From Methanomicrobiales archaeon (GTDB taxonomy: Archaea; Halobacteriota; Methanomicrobia; Methanomicrobiales; JACTUA01), in the NCBI GenBank assembly GCA_028678885.1, contig JAJRCP010000111.1, positions 1-5,797 on the forward strand: DNA of 5,797 bases. The letters are read 5' to 3'. Shown here in pieces: positions 5,500 to 5,797 of the stretch. Every line of letters starts with the position of its first letter. Within the stretch, counting starts at the first letter, position 1. Under the pieces are notes generated by a model. It did not search any database and was not told the DNA's origin. It worked only from the letters and a program-made list of their open reading frames with translations. The position numbers were made by a program, and so were the translations under genes.

Positions 5500-5797
5500 T
5501 CAACCTATTCGGAGAAGTTTGATAGAGGAAGGTCGCTTAATAATCCCTTTGAAGTCGCGTGCGGCGATAAATTCCAGCCCGCGGCTTGCGAAATTATCCA
5601 AGAGTTTTTGATCCACCACCCTGTCGATCACAATACCAGCAATATTCCCATCCGACTCACGGAGAGCGCCCTCAACCTCTTCCGCACCGACCTCCCCAAT
5701 AATTATAAACTCCGGGGAGAGCAGGCGGGCGATCTTCTTGCCCTGGACTTCTTTCATATGCTGGGAGAGGGGGGACTGGCGAACTCCCTCCCTTTCA
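5500..5797 (-). CDS. dnaG: Archaeal DnaG primase-like protein, C-terminal 98 residues, 5' part beyond window edge
   Basis: Archaeal DnaG has a Toprim domain related to bacterial primase and is also a known subunit of the archaeal RNA exosome. Only the C-terminal domain after Toprim is visible. The frame is open to the right edge, reading EREGVRQSPLSQHMKEVQGK and then IARLLSPE, so the internal ATG at 5757 is not the start. Typical features are SPLSQHMKEVQGKKIARLL (a PL...V..G..ARLL block), a predicted helix EVGAEEVEGAL, GIVIDRVVDQKLLD corresponding to the family's VVFDGVITQRLLD, and the closing block FIAARDFKGIIKRPSSIKLL. The expected catalytic Toprim acidic residues lie outside the window. 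The gene ends with TGA at 5500-5502. The UPF0058 gene follows 67 bp downstream on the same strand. Identity rests on this C-terminal pattern alone but is distinctive. Confidence 0.85.
   Translation of the reverse strand, partial: EREGVRQSPLSQHMKEVQGKKIARLLSPEFIIIGEVGAEEVEGALRESDGNIAGIVIDRVVDQKLLDNFASRGLEFIAARDFKGIIKRPSSIKLLRIG

Noticed and set aside
5500..5757. Complete 85-residue protein starting at the ATG at 5757
   Set aside because: The frame continues upstream to the window edge and the upstream residues fit archaeal DnaG, so this is an internal methionine.

Overview
The window is archaeal and most likely comes from a methanogen of the Methanomicrobia, probably order Methanomicrobiales. 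This rests on gene content: archaeal CDP-archaeol synthase, an archaeal-type DnaG C-terminus, a UPF0058 protein, an archaeal-style PurD and a tetraether-synthase-type radical SAM enzyme. Base composition is moderate and the promoters look archaeal (TATA-like boxes, some leaderless or short-leader starts, some strong GGAGG ribosome sites). The order-level placement is inference.

Layout from left to right. (1) purD on the minus strand runs off the left edge and lacks only its last residues. (2) A gap of about 345 bp without a convincing gene. (3) carS on the minus strand, encoding the enzyme that activates archaeal phospholipid precursors with CTP. (4) An 82-bp divergent promoter region. (5) A plus-strand radical SAM gene of the tetraether lipid synthase (Tes/MJ0619) family. 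(6) A 353-bp gap that carries a short, well-signalled 36-codon open frame. (7) An alanine dehydrogenase / ornithine cyclodeaminase family gene on the minus strand. (8) A UPF0058 gene on the minus strand. (9) The last 98 codons of archaeal dnaG on the minus strand, running off the right edge.

Two functional links stand out. carS and the Tes-like gene share one divergent promoter region and act in the same process: CarS makes CDP-archaeol for polar diether lipids, and Tes joins two such diether lipids into membrane-spanning tetraethers. This supports the lipid role of the radical SAM enzyme over an older proposal that the family methylates methanopterin. dnaG and the UPF0058 gene lie next to each other on one strand, but the UPF0058 gene appears to have its own promoter, with an inverted repeat over its ribosome binding site.

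The best candidates for something undescribed are the 36-residue small protein between tes and the alanine dehydrogenase gene, and the inverted repeat in front of the UPF0058 gene. No RNA gene, mobile element or CRISPR array was recognised.
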